Assembly (NCBI GenBank): GCA_003427395.1
Contig: BFEA01000011.1
Location: 1,073,912 to 1,095,897 of the forward strand
Length of the DNA stretch: 21,986 nucleotides
From: Chara braunii
Lineage: Eukaryota; Streptophyta; Charophyceae; Charales; Characeae
Direction of reading: 5' to 3'
The notes under the pieces were generated by a model. That model saw only the letters and a list, made by a program, of their open reading frames with translations, was not told the DNA's origin and searched no databases. Positions 19,014 through 21,986 of this stretch are shown piece after piece; within the stretch, counting starts at the first letter, position 1; every line of letters begins with the position of its first letter. The position numbers and the translations under genes are program-made.

Positions 19014-19790
19014 TAATTGACTTTGCGCAGGCTTGAGAAAAGGCCTAGCAAGATGTCCAAAAAAGAAACGGATGAATAATTAACGTTGCATGATCTTGAG
19101 AAAAGNTTAACGTTGCATGATCTTGAGAAAAGGTCTGGCAAGATGTCCAGAAGAAAAGAATGAAGGAGTAATTGACTTTGCGCAGGCTTGAGAAAAGGCC
19201 TGACAAGATGTCCAGAAGAAAAATAATGGATGAGTAATTGACTTTGCGCAGGCTTGAGAAAAGGCTTGGCAAGATGTTTAGAAGAAAAAGAATGGATGAG
19301 TAATTGACTTTGCGCAGGCTTGAGAAAAGACCTAGCAAGATGTCCAGAAGAAAAAGAATGGATGAGTGATTGATTTTGTGCAGGCTTAAAAAAAGGCCTG
19401 GCAATTGACTTTGCGCAGGTTTGAGAAAAGGCCTGGCAAGATGTCCAGAAGAAAAAAAATGGATGAGTGATTGGCTTTGCGCAGGCTTAAGAAAAGGTCT
19501 GGCAATTGACGTTGCATGAGTTTGAGAAAAGGCTTGGCAAGATGTCCAGCTGAGGAAAAAATGTGTGAATGACTCTGCATGAGCTTGAAAAGAGACCTGG
19601 CAAGATGTCCAGGAGAGAAATGGATGAATATTTGACCTAGCATGGGCTTGAGAGAAGGTCTGGCAGGATGTTCAGAAAAGAAAGATATGTGAAATTGGCT
19701 TTGCGTAGACCTAAGGAAAAGTCTGGCAAGACGCCCAGAAAAGAGATATAGGTATAATGGATTTTGCATGAGTATGAGAAATCTGTATGT
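19014..19790 (+). repeat. 66-bp minisatellite, about 12 full and partial units
   Basis: The phrase aattgactttgcgcagg or a variant recurs at 19014, 19079, 19170, 19236, 19302, 19368, 19403, 19469 and 19504, then degenerates past 19560 to about 19790. Intact units are 65-66 bases; two are shortened to 35. Each unit has ttgagaaaaggcctggcaag and atgtccagaagaaaa. Because 66 is a multiple of three, the minus strand shows long open frames with a 22-residue peptide repeat; I regard these as artefacts. Confidence 0.92.
19106..19106. other. single N at an assembly join
   Basis: The N sits between two identical 26-base copies of a segment that starts ttaacgttgcatgatc and ends gagaaaag. If one copy plus the N is removed, the 65-66-base period of the array is restored. 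This looks like unmerged overlapping contigs in a repeat, not a biological duplication. Confidence 0.85.
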
Positions 19791-19927
19791 ACAGGGATAC
19801 GAGAAAAGACGAATGAGGATAACACACGTAAGCGGGGCAAAATGACATGAGAAAAATACATGGGAACTGGCTAAGCATGAGATTGAGGAAAGAATGACGG
19901 GAGAACATGGATTGCACGGGCCGAAAA

Positions 19928-19955
19928 GTATATATACATATATATATATATTTTT
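19928..19955. repeat. AT microsatellite
   Basis: A gtatatatacatatatatat-type run followed by T5, directly upstream of the methyltransferase fragment. It could be part of an intron end, with a pyrimidine-poor acceptor (ctgtaag) at about 19967. Confidence 0.7.
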
Positions 19956-20439
19956 ATGACTGTAAGAGTAATGAATGAGGCGAGACCAAAATGGTTTATG
20001 CTCGAGAATGTTTTCTCAATGAAATGGGAAGATAGATTTGAGATTACGAAGCACTTAAGGGGAGCTGTGTCTGGGCTCGCTGATTCGAAGTGGGTATCAC
20101 CACAGCAAAGGCGGCAGTTGTACTGGACGAACATCTCCCTTTCGGAGCAAATGCCTTACATTGAGTCGCATCCAAAAACTTGCCTACAAATTGTTATCAA
20201 CAAAGCCAAGACATAAAATGAGAAAACCAATTATGTTATGACAACAAATTGTCACCCTGGGAATAAAGCACGCATACCAGTAGTTAAGTGCATGAAGCGA
20301 GGAGAGCCTTGTCTGCTTCATTTTACTGAAGGCAAAAGAATTATGGACTTCTCTGCTGAGTATAAAGAGTTGACTGAAGAAGAAGTTCGCGTCTCCATTG
20401 AGGGAAAGATAAAGAGGCAGAGCTATGACGGAAATGAGT
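19956..20439 (+). pseudogene. DNMT3: DNMT3-like DNA cytosine-5 methyltransferase fragment
   Basis: The full enzyme places 5-methyl groups on cytosine in DNA. Only the C-terminal part of the catalytic domain is visible. WFMLENVFSM holds motif VI (ENV, residues 17-19 from ATG 19956); SPQQRRQLYWTNI (48-60) resembles motif VIII; after TAA 20214-20216 the same frame continues with NYVMTTNCHPGN, RIPVVKC and RIMDFSAEYKELTEEE, matching the end of DNMT3 domains before motif X. Motif I (cofactor), motif IV (catalytic Cys) and motif X are absent, so the piece cannot be active. It may start at an acceptor near 19967 and end at a donor-like gtaacc near 20437, so it could be one exon, or exon-derived debris, of a larger gene. 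The family call is from motif recognition only. Confidence 0.65.
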
Positions 20440-21224
20440 AACCTGGTCTAAGCTGTAGAACCTTAGACTCCCCCTTACCCTCCTCCAACCTAAGGGGCGG
20501 AAGCTAAGGAAAACATTGAGAAAGGAATGGGAAAAGAACGGAACGGACCCTGACAAACTAACCACCCATAACATCTCATCCTCCTCTCCCGTCTATCCCT
20601 CCAAAATCCACTAACAAGAGATTGGTGCGCGATGAGGACATCGCGAATGAGTGGGTGGAATGTGTCGGGACTGGTGGGTCCCGAATAACTTCCCATCACT
20701 CGAGAGATTGAATACGGACAATTTGTGCACAACAGAGAAATCTGGAGTGAGGAAGCAGGAGAGAGAAAAAACAAAGGATAAGGTCGTAGAAGGGAGTGAT
20801 GTCCTGAGGAAAGAACCACAGGAGGAAAGAACTAGCGACGACACGCGAGCGAGAGCAAGAACAGGGGCACATAGGACATAGCAGAGGTCGGAGGGGGCAT
20901 CAGAATGCAATAAGACTAAGGCCAAAGGGCCCTTTGAACTAGCAATTGCAGCGTGACAACAATAAGGGAATGAGGAAGTCGAGGGATGGGCGGCCAGAAG
21001 CCGCGGGAAGCCAGGAAATGAGGGGCCAACGTGGGGACCACCTACGGGAGCCTCGGAGTTGAGGCCCTCGACCAAAAAGATCGACACACACAAGGCGCAA
21101 GGAAAGACTAAGGAGAGAGGTCGCTATGGGGCGACAAGATGCCCAAGGGGCATGGGACACCCCGGGGAAAGGCACCCGGGGCCACGTGAGACTAAGTAAA
21201 AATAATGCCATCCGGGGCGAAATA
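20440..21224. other. purine-rich stretch without a recognisable gene
   Basis: It is mostly G and A on the plus strand. A 76-residue plus frame and a 160-residue minus frame (20611-21093) overlap here with no recognisable domain; minus-strand openness is expected from the purine bias. A palindrome-containing motif gcgatgaggacatcgc at about 20629-20644 has a relative at 18895-18911. Confidence 0.45.
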
Positions 21225-21380
21225 TGTCGGGGACCACCGGCGGGACTAAGTGTCGGGGACCACTGGCGGGACTAAGTGTCGGGGACCACCGGCGGGACCA
21301 AGTGTTGGGGACCACCGACGGGACTAAGTGTCGGGGACCACCGACGGGACTAAGTGTCGGGGACCACCGACGGGACAAGT
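21225..21380 (+). repeat. 26-bp GC-rich tandem array, six units
   Basis: The unit is tgtcggggaccacc(g/a)(g)c-type followed by gggactaag. Six near-identical units run from 21225; the last is a base short and passes into tggcgggg. Weak relatives occur upstream (ggggaccacctacggga near 21034). The array has no coding content. Confidence 0.93.
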
Positions 21381-21454
21381 GGCGGGGATATGTGAAAGTC
21401 CCAAGAAGAAATGGGGGTACCACATGAGAAAAAATAATAAATGCAAGGTGCACC

Positions 21455-21514
21455 GTCAAGATCGACATCTTGACGACCAAGAATATTAGCACCACTAGTG
21501 CAAGTACTAGTGGT
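21455..21514 (+). other. two adjacent perfect hairpins
   Basis: gtcaagat-cgac-atcttgac (21455-21474) is an 8-bp stem with a 4-base loop. accactagt-gcaagt-actagtggt (21491-21514) is a 9-bp stem with a 6-base loop. They are 16 bases apart. Their function is unknown. Confidence 0.8.
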
Positions 21515-21738
21515 AACAAACGGGAAGGCCAAAAGGAAAAGGAAAAGTAAAGAAAACGGAAGTGGGAGGCATGAGAGCAATCCAAAAAATCTCGGATCAA
21601 CCTCCCTCAAGAAAAATAAAGTCAAATAAGACCCCATGTGAAAAATAGCCCTCCGGAAGAAAATCGGAGTAGGAGGGATCATTGTGGGAGAAATGTAGGA
21701 GTGAAAGGAGGCTCCCATGGGCATGGAAAGACCATTAT

Positions 21739-21764
21739 TGCAGTCCGAGAAATAACGGACTGCA
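21739..21764 (+). other. perfect 9-bp hairpin
   Basis: tgcagtccg, 8-base loop agaaataa, then cggactgca. The match is exact. It belongs to a cluster of hairpins in the last 550 bases. Confidence 0.8.
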
Positions 21765-21921
21765 CTTTGGGCATAGGGAGGGCCAAAACTAAGAGGAAGA
21801 GGCTAGAAAAGGACCTTAACGGCCACTTGACACTTGACATGCTAGAAAAAAAGAGAGAAAAGAAAAGAAAATGAGGGAGAATAAGATAAAAAGAGTGAGA
21901 GGGAGTGAGTGAGTTGGCCGT

Positions 21922-21963
21922 CAGTAGGGACTGCCATTGGTAGGGACTGGCAGGTCCCTACTG
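21922..21963 (+). other. 10-bp inverted repeat with internal direct repeat
   Basis: cagtagggac (21922-21931) pairs with gtccctactg (21954-21963) across 22 bases. The word tagggact occurs twice (21925 and 21941), so alternative pairings are possible. It lies 23 bases from the window edge, so it may be part of a longer element. Confidence 0.75.
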
Positions 21964-21986
21964 TCCAAGAAAGGAGAAAAAAAAAA

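Noticed and set aside
18848-19769. Minus-strand proteins of 97-127 residues with repeated LFSSLRKVNYSS
   Set aside because: They are produced by the 66-bp minisatellite, whose unit is a multiple of three; there is no independent sign of a gene.
20611-21093. Minus-strand 160-residue frame
   Set aside because: No domain is visible, it lies opposite purine-rich DNA, and it overlaps other chance frames.

Overview
The window looks like repeat-rich nuclear DNA from a eukaryote with a plant-type genome. My best guess is a charophyte green alga such as Chara. This rests on the style of the Ty3/gypsy polyprotein and on a DNMT3-like cytosine-methyltransferase fragment, and I could not confirm it by a search. 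There is no bacterial operon structure, no rRNA or tRNA gene and no CRISPR array. One N at 19106 marks it as a draft scaffold. No ordinary host gene is intact from end to end.

Layout. Positions 1-905 are a satellite: twelve 80/81-bp monomers, of which the first eight form two 322-bp higher-order units. A polypyrimidine tract (1018-1185) follows. Positions 1192-4008 are purine-rich DNA with no recognisable gene. Positions 4009-7649 hold four head-to-tail members of a protein family I do not recognise (about 250-268 codons each). The first three carry in-frame stops; the fourth has an intact 239-residue frame.

About 470 bases further on, the same strand carries a decayed Ty3/gypsy retrotransposon: gag from 8119, zinc knuckle, protease, reverse transcriptase, RNase H, a D,D35E integrase and an integrase C-terminal GPY/F module, ending at 15166. 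Gag, zinc knuckle, linker and protease share one frame, so the ancestor probably had a single gag-pol frame. It is broken by point stops, two frameshifts, a small deletion in reverse transcriptase and a roughly 520-bp inverted-repeat (MITE-like) insertion at 10123-10643. I found no convincing LTR pair or primer-binding site. A run of 23 A lies at 15516-15538. Directly after it comes another acidic reading frame (15545-16459, one internal stop) of unknown function.

From 16460 to the end, the window is mostly tandem repeats (40-bp, about 45-55-bp, 66-bp and 26-bp units), small perfect hairpins and purine-rich DNA. An exon-like piece of a DNMT3-type methyltransferase at 19956-20439 keeps motif VI and a motif VIII-like segment but lacks the catalytic half.

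How the parts relate: the four unknown frames, gag-pol and the downstream acidic frame all lie on the plus strand and show the same kind of decay. Every internal stop except perhaps one could arise by a single C-to-T or G-to-A change. They may be one large retroelement carrying extra genes, or a tandem host gene family next to an inserted element. The unknown four-copy family is the most interesting content of the window.
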